This document shows positions 1 to 7,067 of a stretch of 7,654 nucleotides of DNA, one piece after another. The notes under the pieces are model-generated. The model was not told the origin of the DNA and did no database searches. It saw only the letters and a list, made by a program, of their open reading frames with translations. Every line of letters begins with the position of its first letter. Position 1 is the stretch's first letter. The stretch is from Halobacteriales archaeon QH_10_65_19 (GTDB taxonomy: Archaea; Halobacteriota; Halobacteria; Halobacteriales; Haloarculaceae). The translations under genes and the position numbers were made by a program. The stretch is from the NCBI GenBank assembly GCA_003022085.1, contig PXQK01000176.1:1-7654 (forward strand). Reading direction: 5' to 3'.

Positions 1-118
1 GCGAAGGCCAGCGAGTCACAGCCCGCGCAGCGAAGCGAGCAGGACCGTCTTCCGGTACCCCCGAGCCGAGCAGCCGGGGGCTTCCCCTTCGGAATTCCTT
101 TATTTCTTCCCTGAGTCA
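1..118. other. Left-edge stretch with GC hairpin; no recognised gene
   Basis: The plus strand is open from the window edge to a TGA at 112-114 (37 codons, rich in Ser, Gln, Pro and Arg), so this could be the tail of a gene beginning outside the window, but I recognise no family. A GC-rich inverted repeat (CCCCCG at 58-63 against CGGGGG at 75-80, 11-nt loop) is followed by a pyrimidine-rich stretch and could be a transcript end or part of an insertion-sequence end. The neighbouring transposase remnant makes mobile-element debris plausible. This is inference only. Confidence 0.2.
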
Positions 119-359
119 CTAAAGCTCCGGAAGCTCCGGCGACCACGACTGTTGCTCGTTGTCGGTGCGTTCTGGAGGTGTTCGAACAGCTGTTCGCGCT
201 GATCGTCCCCGAGCTCCGGGGACGTCCCGGGCGGGGGTCATCGTAGGGGGCCTGCTCGATTGGCCCCACCTCGAACCGGTCGAGCCAGTTTCGGATGGTT
301 TTCTCGACGACGCCGTGGCGTTTGGCGAGAGTGATATCCTCCAGCCGACCTATTGCTCC
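119..359 (-). pseudogene. IS630-family transposase, 5' fragment, frameshifted
   Basis: Read on the minus strand from 359, the sequence encodes a helix-turn-helix segment typical of haloarchaeal IS630 transposases: GAIGRLEDITLAKRHGVVEK, then TIRNWLDRFE, then QAPYDDPRPGRPR (359-216). The frame is then lost. The expected Lys codon after GRPR appears as only two bases (214-215), and the match resumes in another frame from 213 as LGDDQREQLFEHLQ. A second shift leads to a third frame with QSWSPELPEL and a TAG at 119-121, where the family has a WSPEL-type segment. The DDE catalytic domain is absent and I see no start codon: the first part is in frame with, and just past, the stop of the upstream SMC-like gene. 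This is a dead remnant with only the N-terminal DNA-binding part left. The family assignment is from recognition of the protein pattern, not from a search. Confidence 0.75.
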
Positions 360-377
360 GGTGTCGTCTGTAGCGGT

Positions 378-382
378 AAAAA
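378..382 (-). terminator. Possible U-tract terminator of the SMC-like gene
   Basis: The minus strand carries TTTTT about 40 nt after the stop codon of the SMC-like gene. Short U-tracts without a strong hairpin are common archaeal transcription stop signals. No stable stem is visible immediately before it, so the call is weak. Confidence 0.3.
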
Positions 383-422
383 CTTTTGCACAACGGTCCC
401 GGCCTGGTGGCCCAGCAGGTCG

Positions 423-2579
423 TCATTCGCGGTGCGTCGGCCACAGCGTGTCACCCTCGAACTCCGCTGCGTCCTCGGGGAGCAGTGCCACCAGCAGAAA
501 GACAGCGTGGACGGAGAAATACGAGATGAGCGCGGCCAGCCGCTCGGCGTCGATTGCTTCGACCGAGTCGACGAGCAGGAACGGTATCTCCTCGCCGACA
601 TCGTGGACGAGGTAGCCGGTCAACGCGGCCACGAGCCCGATCAGTTCCCGTTCACTTTCGCTGAGCGTGTCGATGTCACGCTCCTGGACGGTCGTGAACT
701 CGCTCGAGCTGTCGGACTTGTGCACCTCACGGGCGATCTTTATCTCGAATGTTCCGGTCCGGAGACCCGTGTCTGAGTCGTCCGGTTTGTGTTCGATCCA
801 GACGCGGGCGAGCCCACCGTAGGCCAGTTCCTCCAGAAGTTGCTCCATGTGGTCGTTGAACTCGTCTATAGTGTGCTTTTCGATCTGCTGGATCCGCGTC
901 CACAGCTCCTGTAGCCTGGAGCGAATCTCTGGGAGTCTGTCCTCTTCCAGTGTCGTCTTCCGATCGTTTTTCGCCTCGATCTCGTCGAGCTGGTCGTCGA
1001 TCTCGTCGATCTCAGCTCGAACTTTCCCGCGCTCGTGTTCGAGATCGTTCAGCGCCTCGTAGGCATCGAAAAGCGTAGACTGTTGTCGCTCGTCACTCTG
1101 TGTGACCTCTTTCTGGAGGGTTGCAATCTCGTCGGCAACTCCACTGATCTGTTCCTCGATATTCGCGACCTCCTCGCGGGTACGCTCTTTTTCGCGCTCG
1201 ATTTCTGACAGCCGCCGCCTGATACGCTCGGCCTCTGACTGTCTGTTCTCGAAGCTGTCAATCCGGTCCTGTAGCTCGTCTATCTCCGATTCCAGCGCCG
1301 AAAGCTCCGATCGTTTCTCGCGTACGAGCAAGCGAAGCTCGTCGGTTCGCTCGTTGATCGTCTCCTCGGCAACAGTGGTCCCACACGTCCAACACTGGAC
1401 CGCCGTCGTCGGATCCAGTTCAGCGGTTATCTCCGCACCGCCTTCGGTGTCGTCGATCCCGGGCAGGCTCTCGGCGTCGTCCGTAATCCGCTCGTTGAAC
1501 GAGACGATGTCCGAGAGATCGTTAACAGTCCGCTCTATCTCCCGTTTGCGAGTTCGTTTTCTGTCCTGCTCCCGGACGAGGGTGTCTAACCGCTCACCGG
1601 GCTCGAAGACCTCCCAGTCCACGTCGTCAGCACGCACCTGCTCGGGACCGTCCTCGGGCACAGTACGCCGGGACCTGTGGTGCTCCTCAGTTACCTCCCC
1701 GACGAGGCTGCGGAGGTCGGCGATCAGCTCCCGCTTTTCGCTCTCGAGACCGTCCAGCCCAGCCGTCTTGACGTCTTTCATCTCTTCCAGCTTCCGCGCG
1801 TTTTGGCGTTTGGCTTCTAGCTCGTCGACGAGTTCCTGAACCTCCTGGGCCACATCGGCGTCAGCTTCGTGCTGGTCGATCACCTCGCGCTTCTTTGCTA
1901 TCCGCTCTTCGATCCGTTCGAGTTTGTCTCGGCGGTTTTCGCGTTTCCGGACGAGTTCGGGTTTCCTCCCGACATCGGCCTCGAGTTTCCGGATTTCGGA
2001 TCTGACGTCCTCCCGACGCCCCTGCAGATCTCGTATCTCTCGTTTGATGTCGTCGGTATCCACCGGCTCTAAGAGGACGTCACGGAGACCATCCCCATCG
2101 CCCCGTTGAACCGCCGAGCGAGCGTCGTTCGTCTCCAGGAGCGTGACGAAGGTGTCGACAACGTCAGCGTCGTCAGAGTACGGTGTGCCGGATGTGGTCA
2201 CGTGGCCGTTTGTCCGCTCGTACACGCGGGAGTAGGTGCCGTGTTCACCCAGGTCAAGCCGGACCTCTCCCCGGTCGGCGTTCGTTCTGAGCGTCGCCAT
2301 AGAGCCACCGAGAGCGCCGTTTATTGCCCGCAGAAACGAGGTTTTATTGCTTGCGTTTTCTCCAGCCAAGATGGTTGTCCCCGGGGTGAAAGTGAGAGAG
2401 GACTCGGTGATCCCGCCGACATTCGATACGGACAGAGACACTTCGAACCTCCCGGCGTCCGCAGTGTCGGTGGCACCTTCCGTCCAGTCTTCGAGGGTCG
2501 TCTCCTCGCGTGCCTCTCCAGTCTGCGAACGCTCCCGTACAGCATCCGGATCATCAGGTTCCGCATCTGAAGTTGGCAT
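423..2579 (-). CDS. Archaea-specific SMC-related protein (Rad50/SMC-like coiled-coil ATPase with zinc hook)
   Basis: This 718-residue protein has SMC/Rad50 architecture: ATPase head halves at the two ends, long coiled coils between, and a central CxxC hook. After an acidic N-tail (1-43), the P-loop is GENASNKT (73-80), in which the last Gly of GxxxxGK[ST] is Asn. Coiled coil spans roughly 175-305, the zinc-hook cysteines are C396 and C399 (CWTC), and coiled coil returns at about 405-575. A signature-like LSESE (639-643) precedes a Walker B-like FLLVDS (667-672), where Ser replaces the usual catalytic Glu. The pattern fits the haloarchaeal archaea-specific SMC-related proteins, inferred to act on DNA in the cytoplasm; the exact role is not known to me. 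I prefer the ATG at 2579 over the in-frame ATG at 2654. A TATA box lies 24-33 nt upstream of 2579, and the 25 extra residues are not acidic and would overlap the divergent gene. Codon use is less GC-extreme than in the hyu genes. The usual RdfA partner is not seen in the window. An ordinary Rad50 is less likely given its length and motifs. Confidence 0.85.
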   Translation of the reverse strand: MPTSDAEPDDPDAVRERSQTGEAREETTLEDWTEGATDTADAGRFEVSLSVSNVGGITESSLTFTPGTTILAGENASNKTSFLRAINGALGGSMATLRTNADRGEVRLDLGEHGTYSRVYERTNGHVTTSGTPYSDDADVVDTFVTLLETNDARSAVQRGDGDGLRDVLLEPVDTDDIKREIRDLQGRREDVRSEIRKLEADVGRKPELVRKRENRRDKLERIEERIAKKREVIDQHEADADVAQEVQELVDELEAKRQNARKLEEMKDVKTAGLDGLESEKRELIADLRSLVGEVTEEHHRSRRTVPEDGPEQVRADDVDWEVFEPGERLDTLVREQDRKRTRKREIERTVNDLSDIVSFNERITDDAESLPGIDDTEGGAEITAELDPTTAVQCWTCGTTVAEETINERTDELRLLVREKRSELSALESEIDELQDRIDSFENRQSEAERIRRRLSEIEREKERTREEVANIEEQISGVADEIATLQKEVTQSDERQQSTLFDAYEALNDLEHERGKVRAEIDEIDDQLDEIEAKNDRKTTLEEDRLPEIRSRLQELWTRIQQIEKHTIDEFNDHMEQLLEELAYGGLARVWIEHKPDDSDTGLRTGTFEIKIAREVHKSDSSSEFTTVQERDIDTLSESERELIGLVAALTGYLVHDVGEEIPFLLVDSVEAIDAERLAALISYFSVHAVFLLVALLPEDAAEFEGDTLWPTHRE

Positions 2580-2602
2580 AGTAGGTCTTGTTCGAGGCCT
2601 GA

Positions 2603-2613
2603 ATATAAAAAAG
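2603..2613. promoter_or_regulatory. Shared TATA element of a divergent gene pair
   Basis: The 62-bp spacer holds one AT-rich block, ATATAAAAAAG on the plus strand. On the minus strand it reads as a TATA box centred about 28 nt before the ATG at 2579, which predicts a leaderless mRNA for the SMC-like gene. On the plus strand it predicts a start near 2630-2635, leaving a leader of about 10 nt before the ATG at 2642. That leader contains GGGGAG (2633-2638), a possible Shine-Dalgarno close to the start. Both transcripts may therefore compete for one TBP site. Confidence 0.6.
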
Positions 2614-2641
2614 CAAGTCAGGTCCGTTGTAAGGGGAGAAC

Positions 2642-3379
2642 ATGACGGACGCAACCAACCACGACGTGTTGATCGTTGGCGGCGGCCCCTCGGGGCTGTC
2701 AGCGGGTATTTTCACCGCTCGCGCAGGATTAGAGACGGTGATTGCCAGCGACGGCGACCCGATCCTGCGGCGCAACGCCCACTTGGAAAACTATCCCGGC
2801 TTTCCCGCCGGGGTCAACAGCCGTCTCCTGTTGGAGATGATGGGCGATCATGCCGAGCGTGCCGGCTGTGAGCGCCGCGAAGCACGGGTCGTGGACCTTG
2901 CACCGACCGACGGGGGATTCGTCGCCGAAACCGAGGAGGGCCGGGCGCTCACGGCGACGTACGTTATCGCCGCGACAAAGAACACAGTCGACTTCATCGA
3001 GGGTATCGACGGCGTCGAGGTCATCGAACGGGGCAAAACCTTCGTCGAGACTGACGACCGGGGACGGACTGGTGTTTCGGGCCTGTACGCCGCGGGGCGA
3101 CTGGCCCTCCAGCCGTATCAGACGATCATCGTGGCTGGCCACGGCGCATCAGTCGGGGTGGCGGTGGTCGAGGATTCCGACGTCCCCTTCTATCACGACT
3201 GGGTCGCGCCCGACCGGTACTTTACCGGTCGCGACCGACCGCTTCCGCCGGGTACCGAGGAGATCAACGAGGAGGAGCGCACGCAAAGAGAGCGCGAATC
3301 ACTGGCGGTCATGCGCGACTACTTCGCCCAACGCCACCCTGACGAACCGAACCAGCACCCGAGCGTGCGCGAGCAGTAA
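2642..3379 (+). CDS. Short FAD-dependent oxidoreductase, thioredoxin reductase-like, lacking NADPH domain
   Basis: This 245-residue flavoprotein resembles the FAD domain of thioredoxin reductases. Residues 8-22 form a dinucleotide-binding fold with GGGPSG (13-18), and LENYPGFPAG (48-57) matches the thioredoxin reductase region after the first fold. The second FAD motif is GVSGLYAAGRL (144-154), followed by YQTIIVAGHGASVGVAV (159-175). In normal reductases of about 310 residues, an NADPH-binding domain with the redox CxxC lies between ATYVIAAT (105-112) and this second motif. Here only about 30 residues join them. There is no second GxGxxG and no CxxC; the only cysteine is C76. A charged tail (about 180-245) is specific to this protein. 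It probably binds FAD in the cytoplasm, but the electron donor and substrate are unknown, and direct use of NADPH and a thioredoxin is unlikely. It is divergent from the SMC-like gene and lies 110 bp before the hyu operon. The FAD-fold call is firm; the function is open. Confidence 0.85.
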   Translation: MTDATNHDVLIVGGGPSGLSAGIFTARAGLETVIASDGDPILRRNAHLENYPGFPAGVNSRLLLEMMGDHAERAGCERREARVVDLAPTDGGFVAETEEGRALTATYVIAATKNTVDFIEGIDGVEVIERGKTFVETDDRGRTGVSGLYAAGRLALQPYQTIIVAGHGASVGVAVVEDSDVPFYHDWVAPDRYFTGRDRPLPPGTEEINEEERTQRERESLAVMRDYFAQRHPDEPNQHPSVREQ

Positions 3380-3460
3380 CATTATCTCGCTCGGCCTGGT
3401 AACCATGTTCGGTTTCCTCATCTTCGGGTGGAGACCGTTCCCGGCTGTGTGCTCACGGGA

Positions 3461-3468
3461 TTTATTTT
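3461..3468 (+). promoter_or_regulatory. TATA box for the hyuAB operon
   Basis: TTTATTTT stands out in GC-rich sequence and is centred about 26 nt before the ATG at 3490, the spacing expected for a leaderless haloarchaeal transcript starting at or next to that ATG. This supports the annotated start of the shortened HyuA. The rest of the 110-bp gap (3380-3489) shows no further gene. Confidence 0.55.
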
Positions 3469-3489
3469 CCTCCCACCCGTCGGCCGGAT

Positions 3490-5340
3490 ATGGACCGATC
3501 CGGGATCGAGCCGGCGGCAATCGAGCAGTTCCGACACGCGATGACGGTGACGACCAACGCGATGCTCGAAGGGACCGGAGCACGGACCGCGCTGGTGACG
3601 ACTGCGGGGTTCGGCGACGTCCTCGAGATCGGCCGTCAGGAGCGCCCGACGCTGTACGACCTCTCGGCCCGGAAGCCGGCGCCGCTGGTGCCTGCCGAGC
3701 GCCGCTACGAGATCGACGAGCGCGCGACGACCGACGGGATCGAACAGGCAGTCGACCGGTCGGCAGCCGAGGAGGTCGCTGCGGCGATCGACGACGGGAC
3801 GGAGAGCGTTGCGGTCTCGCTCCTGCACGCGTATGCCCACCCCGAGAACGAGCAGGAGATAGCCGAGGTACTGCGGGAGAAGCTCGACGCTACCGTAGTC
3901 GCCTCGCACGAGACACTCCCCGAGTTTCGGGAGTACGAGCGGACGTCGACGACTGTCGTCGACGCGTACGTGACGCCGGTGCTCGACGAGTATCTGGATC
4001 GCCTCAGCGAGCGCGCCACGGCACGCGGTATCACCGCGCCACGAGTCATGCAGTCCAACGGCGGGATCGCCGATGCGGACGCGCTCCGGGAGCACGCCGT
4101 GACGACCGTCCTCTCCGGCCCTGCCGCCGGCGTCGTCGGTGCATCACTGTTCGAAACGGGTACACACGACGGAATCATCACGTTCGACATGGGTGGTACG
4201 TCGACAGACGTGGGGCTCGTGACCGACGGGGAGATCGAACGGACGCGGACGGCGGAGATCGGCGGTTACCCGGTCCACGCGCCGATGGTCGACGTGAAGA
4301 CGGTCGGTGCCGGCGGCGGGTCGATCGCGTGGGTCGACAGCGGCGGTGCGCTCCGGGTGGGCCCCGGGTCCGCCGGTGCGGATCCGGGTCCGGCCTGCTA
4401 CGGGCGGGGCGGGGCGGAGCCGACAGTCACCGACGCGGCACTCCGGCTCGGCTACCTCGGCCCCGGCACGGAGCTTGGCAACGAGGTGCGGCTCGACGCG
4501 GACGCGGCCCATGGGGCGCTCGAGGACCTGGCAGCCGCCGCCGGCCTCGCGGGACCCGTCGAGAGCGCCCGGGGTGTCTACCGGGTCGCGAACGCGACGA
4601 TGGCGCGGGGGATCCGGGGAGTTACGGTCGAGCGGGGTCACGACCCCCGCGGGTTCGCGCTCGTGGCTTTCGGCGGCGCGGGGCCGATGCACGCCGGGGC
4701 CCTCGCCGACGGGCTCGACATCGGGAGGATCCGCGTCCCGCGGGCCAACGGCGTCCTGTCGGCGCTCGGACTGCTGGCTGCCGACGAACGCTACGACGGC
4801 TCACGGACCCACCGGACGGCGCTGTCCGACGCCGATACGGACGCGGTGGAGACGATCTACGGGGAGATGACCGGTCGGGTCCGGGAGGCGAGCAGCGATC
4901 CCGACCGCGCCTCGCTCCGCCGGCGGGCCGACCTCCGGTACGACGGCCAGAGCCACGAGCTGACCGTCGGCGTCACCGACCCGTTCGATCCGGCGACGGT
5001 CGCCGAGCGGTTCCACGCTGCCCACGAGCGGGCCAGAGGATACCAGCTTGGGGACGAACCGATCGAACTCGTCACGCTGCGGATCACGGCGACACTTCCG
5101 GGCGACACGCCGGATATTTCCCACGACGGTGCGTCGGCGGAGCCGGTCGAACGTCGCGACGCGTACTTCGAGGGAGCGTTCCGCGAGACACCGGTATACG
5201 ACCGCACGTCGGTGCCGTCGGGGACGGCGATCGACGGACCAGCCGTCTTCGAGGGTGACGAGAGCACGGTGGTCGTGCCGCCGGACTGGCAGGCGACCGT
5301 CGACAACCGTGGAACAGTCGAGATGGAGGCAACAGCGTGA
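3490..5340 (+). CDS. hyuA: Hydantoinase/oxoprolinase subunit A (HyuA), N-terminally truncated
   Basis: HyuA is the ATP-binding subunit of N-methylhydantoinase/5-oxoprolinase-type enzymes, which couple ATP hydrolysis to opening of cyclic amides; relatives are ATP-dependent carboxylases. Visible motifs in order are HAMTVTTNAMLEG (16-28), the strongly conserved LEIGRQERP (45-53), SGPAAGVVGA (209-218), the phosphate-binding FDMGGTSTDV (232-241), VGAGGGSIAW (272-281), GPGSAGADPGPACYGRGG (291-308) and GHDPRGFALVAFGGAGPMHA (383-402). At 616 residues it is shorter than usual (about 650-700). The family normally starts with a GVDVGGTFTD hairpin about 40-60 residues before the HAMTV region; this is missing. 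The in-frame sequence upstream is open only back to a TAA at 3400-3402 and has no such motif. The gene may encode an impaired protein, although the rest of the reading frame is intact. The 3' end overlaps hyuB by 4 bp, so translation is probably coupled. The substrate cannot be assigned from sequence. Confidence 0.9.
   Translation: MDRSGIEPAAIEQFRHAMTVTTNAMLEGTGARTALVTTAGFGDVLEIGRQERPTLYDLSARKPAPLVPAERRYEIDERATTDGIEQAVDRSAAEEVAAAIDDGTESVAVSLLHAYAHPENEQEIAEVLREKLDATVVASHETLPEFREYERTSTTVVDAYVTPVLDEYLDRLSERATARGITAPRVMQSNGGIADADALREHAVTTVLSGPAAGVVGASLFETGTHDGIITFDMGGTSTDVGLVTDGEIERTRTAEIGGYPVHAPMVDVKTVGAGGGSIAWVDSGGALRVGPGSAGADPGPACYGRGGAEPTVTDAALRLGYLGPGTELGNEVRLDADAAHGALEDLAAAAGLAGPVESARGVYRVANATMARGIRGVTVERGHDPRGFALVAFGGAGPMHAGALADGLDIGRIRVPRANGVLSALGLLAADERYDGSRTHRTALSDADTDAVETIYGEMTGRVREASSDPDRASLRRRADLRYDGQSHELTVGVTDPFDPATVAERFHAAHERARGYQLGDEPIELVTLRITATLPGDTPDISHDGASAEPVERRDAYFEGAFRETPVYDRTSVPSGTAIDGPAVFEGDESTVVVPPDWQATVDNRGTVEMEATA
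5325..5329 (+). promoter_or_regulatory. Shine-Dalgarno for hyuB
   Basis: GGAGG lies inside the last codons of hyuA, 7 nt before a GTG at 5337. It supports GTG rather than a later start as the hyuB initiator and fits translational coupling through the GTGA overlap. Confidence 0.65.
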
Positions 5341-6941
5341 CCGACGAGATCGATCCCGGTGAGCGAGCCGGGAGCCCAACCGGGGAGGTCGACGCCGTGG
5401 AGCTCGAGATCCTCCGCAACCAGCTGGAGAGCGTCGCCGAGGAGATGGGGCAGGTCCTGATCCGGGGCGCGTACTCGCCGAACATCACCGAGCGCCGTGA
5501 CTGCTCGACGGCATTGTTCGACGCCACGGGGCGGATGATCGCACAGGCCGAACACATCCCGGTCCACCTCGGCGCGATGCCGGAAGCGGTCGCTGCCGTC
5601 CGCGACCGGAACCCGAATCCGGGTGACGTGTTCGCTCTCAACGACCCGTTCACCGGCGGCACCCACCTCCCCGACGTGACGCTCGTCGCTCCGGTTACCC
5701 GTAACGGGAAGATACTCGCGTACACGGTGTCGCGGGCACACCACGCCGACGTCGGCGGGATGTCGCCCGGGAGCATGCCGGCGGGTGCACGCGACATCCA
5801 GCAGGAAGGGCTGCGGCTGCCGCCGGTCCGGCTGGTCTCGGGCGGGGGGCGAAACGAGGACGTCGGTGCGATTCTTCTCGCGAACGTCCGGAATCCGCGG
5901 GAGCGACGGGCCGACCTGCGCGCACAGCGGGCAGCCAACGAGCGCGGGGCACGCCGTCTGTGCGAGCTGTACGACGAGCACGGCGAGGAGCTGCTCGCGG
6001 CCTTCGACGCCGTGATCGACTACTCGCGGTCGCGCCTCGAGAGGGAGCTCCGGGAGGTCCCTGACGGCGAGTACAGGGCCACCGATGCGCTCGAGGGAGA
6101 CGGAATCGACGACGAGCCGATCCCGGTCGAGGTGGCGGTTCGTGTCGACGGTGCAGCCGTCGAGGTTGACTTCACCGGCACGGCCGACCAGGTCCCGGGA
6201 AACGTCAACGCGCCGCTTCCTGTGGCAAAGAGTGCGGTGTACTTCGTTGTCCGGTGTGTGACGGACCCGGATATTCCGCCGAACCACGGGTGTTACGAGC
6301 CGGTAGACGTGTACGCGCCGGCGGGGAGCCTGCTCAACCCCGAACCGCCCGCGGCGGTCGTGGGCGGCAACGTCGAGACGAGCCAGCGGGTGACGGACGT
6401 GGTCTTTGCCGCGCTCGCCGAGGCGGCACCGGAGCGGGTGCCAGCACAGGGACAGGGAACGATGAACAACCTGATCGTCGGCTCCGAGGAGTTCGTCTAC
6501 TACGAGACAATCGGTGGCGGCGCGGGCGCGAACCCGGACAGCGACGGCCTCTCGGGCGTGCAGGTCGGAATGACCAACACCCGCAACACGCCCGTCGAGG
6601 CGCTGGAGGCGGCGTACCCGCTCCGCGTCGTGGAGTACGCGCTCCGGGACGGCAGCGGTGGGTCGGGCCGGTTCCACGGCGGCGACGGCCTCGTCCGTGC
6701 ACTCACTGTCGAGACCGACGCCACCGTCTCACTGCTATCCGAGCGCCGCCACCGATCACCGGCTGGCGTCGCTGGCGGCGCCGACGCCGAGTGCGGCAGA
6801 AACACCGTCGACGGCGAGGTGGTGCCGGCGAAGACAACGCGGGAGGTCCGGTGCGGGACGACCGTCCGTATCGAGACGCCGGGCGGCGGCGGCTACGGCG
6901 AGTCGAAAGCGGAAAACGAGAGCGATGTATCCGGTGGCTGA
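5337..6941 (+). CDS. hyuB: Hydantoinase/oxoprolinase subunit B (HyuB)
   Basis: HyuB is the partner subunit of HyuA in ATP-dependent hydantoinase, oxoprolinase or acetone/acetophenone carboxylase-like enzymes, acting in the cytoplasm. The 534-residue protein looks complete. It has the family opening VELEILRNQLESVAEEMG (21-38), the conserved SPNITERRDCSTALFD (47-62), HIPVHLGAMPEAV (73-85), NDPFTGGTHLPDV (102-114), AHHADVGGMSPGSMP (134-148), QQEGLRLPPV (155-164), GNVETSQRVTDVVFAAL (about 344-360), GTMNNL (374-379), GGGAGAN (393-399) and the terminal PGGGGYG (515-521). Its GTG start overlaps the hyuA stop (GTGA) and is preceded by GGAGG. No frameshift or missing motif is visible, in contrast to the shortened HyuA. 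The true substrate (hydantoin, oxoproline or other) cannot be deduced; no transporter or racemase gene lies in the window to help. Confidence 0.93.
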   Translation: MTDEIDPGERAGSPTGEVDAVELEILRNQLESVAEEMGQVLIRGAYSPNITERRDCSTALFDATGRMIAQAEHIPVHLGAMPEAVAAVRDRNPNPGDVFALNDPFTGGTHLPDVTLVAPVTRNGKILAYTVSRAHHADVGGMSPGSMPAGARDIQQEGLRLPPVRLVSGGGRNEDVGAILLANVRNPRERRADLRAQRAANERGARRLCELYDEHGEELLAAFDAVIDYSRSRLERELREVPDGEYRATDALEGDGIDDEPIPVEVAVRVDGAAVEVDFTGTADQVPGNVNAPLPVAKSAVYFVVRCVTDPDIPPNHGCYEPVDVYAPAGSLLNPEPPAAVVGGNVETSQRVTDVVFAALAEAAPERVPAQGQGTMNNLIVGSEEFVYYETIGGGAGANPDSDGLSGVQVGMTNTRNTPVEALEAAYPLRVVEYALRDGSGGSGRFHGGDGLVRALTVETDATVSLLSERRHRSPAGVAGGADAECGRNTVDGEVVPAKTTREVRCGTTVRIETPGGGGYGESKAENESDVSGG

Positions 6942-7067
6942 TACGAATTGTTGTGACTATTTTCGGCAGTGCCGTCCGATTATCGGTGTTTCGGGATCTG
7001 AGGCCCCTGGACCGCGCCAGCACAGCGGTAAAAAATCACAACACCCCGTATGAGGCCGAGGCCGTGA
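6942..7067. other. Convergent intergenic region between hyuB and the zinc-ribbon gene
   Basis: These 126 bp separate two convergent genes. They contain a short TTTT (6960-6963, plus) that might end the hyu transcript, an 11-bp palindrome CGGCAGTGCCG (6964-6974) whose single-base centre is too tight for a normal hairpin, and the minus-strand U-tract listed separately. I see no gene. Confidence 0.5.
7030..7035 (-). terminator. U-tract terminator of the zinc-ribbon gene
   Basis: The minus strand carries TTTTTT about 32 nt after the TAG of the zinc-ribbon gene, matching the short U-tracts that end archaeal transcripts. No strong stem precedes it. Confidence 0.45.

Noticed and set aside
159..776. 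205-codon plus-strand ORF
   Set aside because: Antisense to the SMC-like C-terminus and the transposase remnant, both of which have recognisable protein patterns on the minus strand.
1102..1839. 245-codon plus-strand Ser/Arg-rich ORF
   Set aside because: Antisense to the coiled-coil part of the SMC-like gene; its Ser-rich content is the mirror of Glu/Arg codons.
2580..2654. 25-residue N-terminal extension of the SMC-like protein (ATG at 2654)
   Set aside because: It would overlap the divergent gene's start and the TATA element; the extension is non-acidic, and the ATG at 2579 has ideal promoter spacing.
3405..3489. Possible small membrane peptide starting MFGFLIFGW between the flavoprotein and HyuA
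   Set aside because: The frame has no stop of its own before HyuA and merges into the long shadow ORF; no promoter or ribosome site supports it.
2850..5258. Long 802-codon plus-strand ORF spanning the flavoprotein and HyuA
   Set aside because: It is rich in Arg, Gly and Ser, shows no domain, and overlaps two well-supported genes in another frame; a shadow caused by high GC.
4857..6677. 606-codon minus-strand ORF opposite HyuA and HyuB
   Set aside because: Arg/Val-rich antisense shadow; the plus strand has clear HyuA and HyuB motifs throughout.
6964..6974. CGGCAGTGCCG as a hairpin terminator for hyuB
   Set aside because: A one-base loop cannot form a normal hairpin and no U-tract follows.
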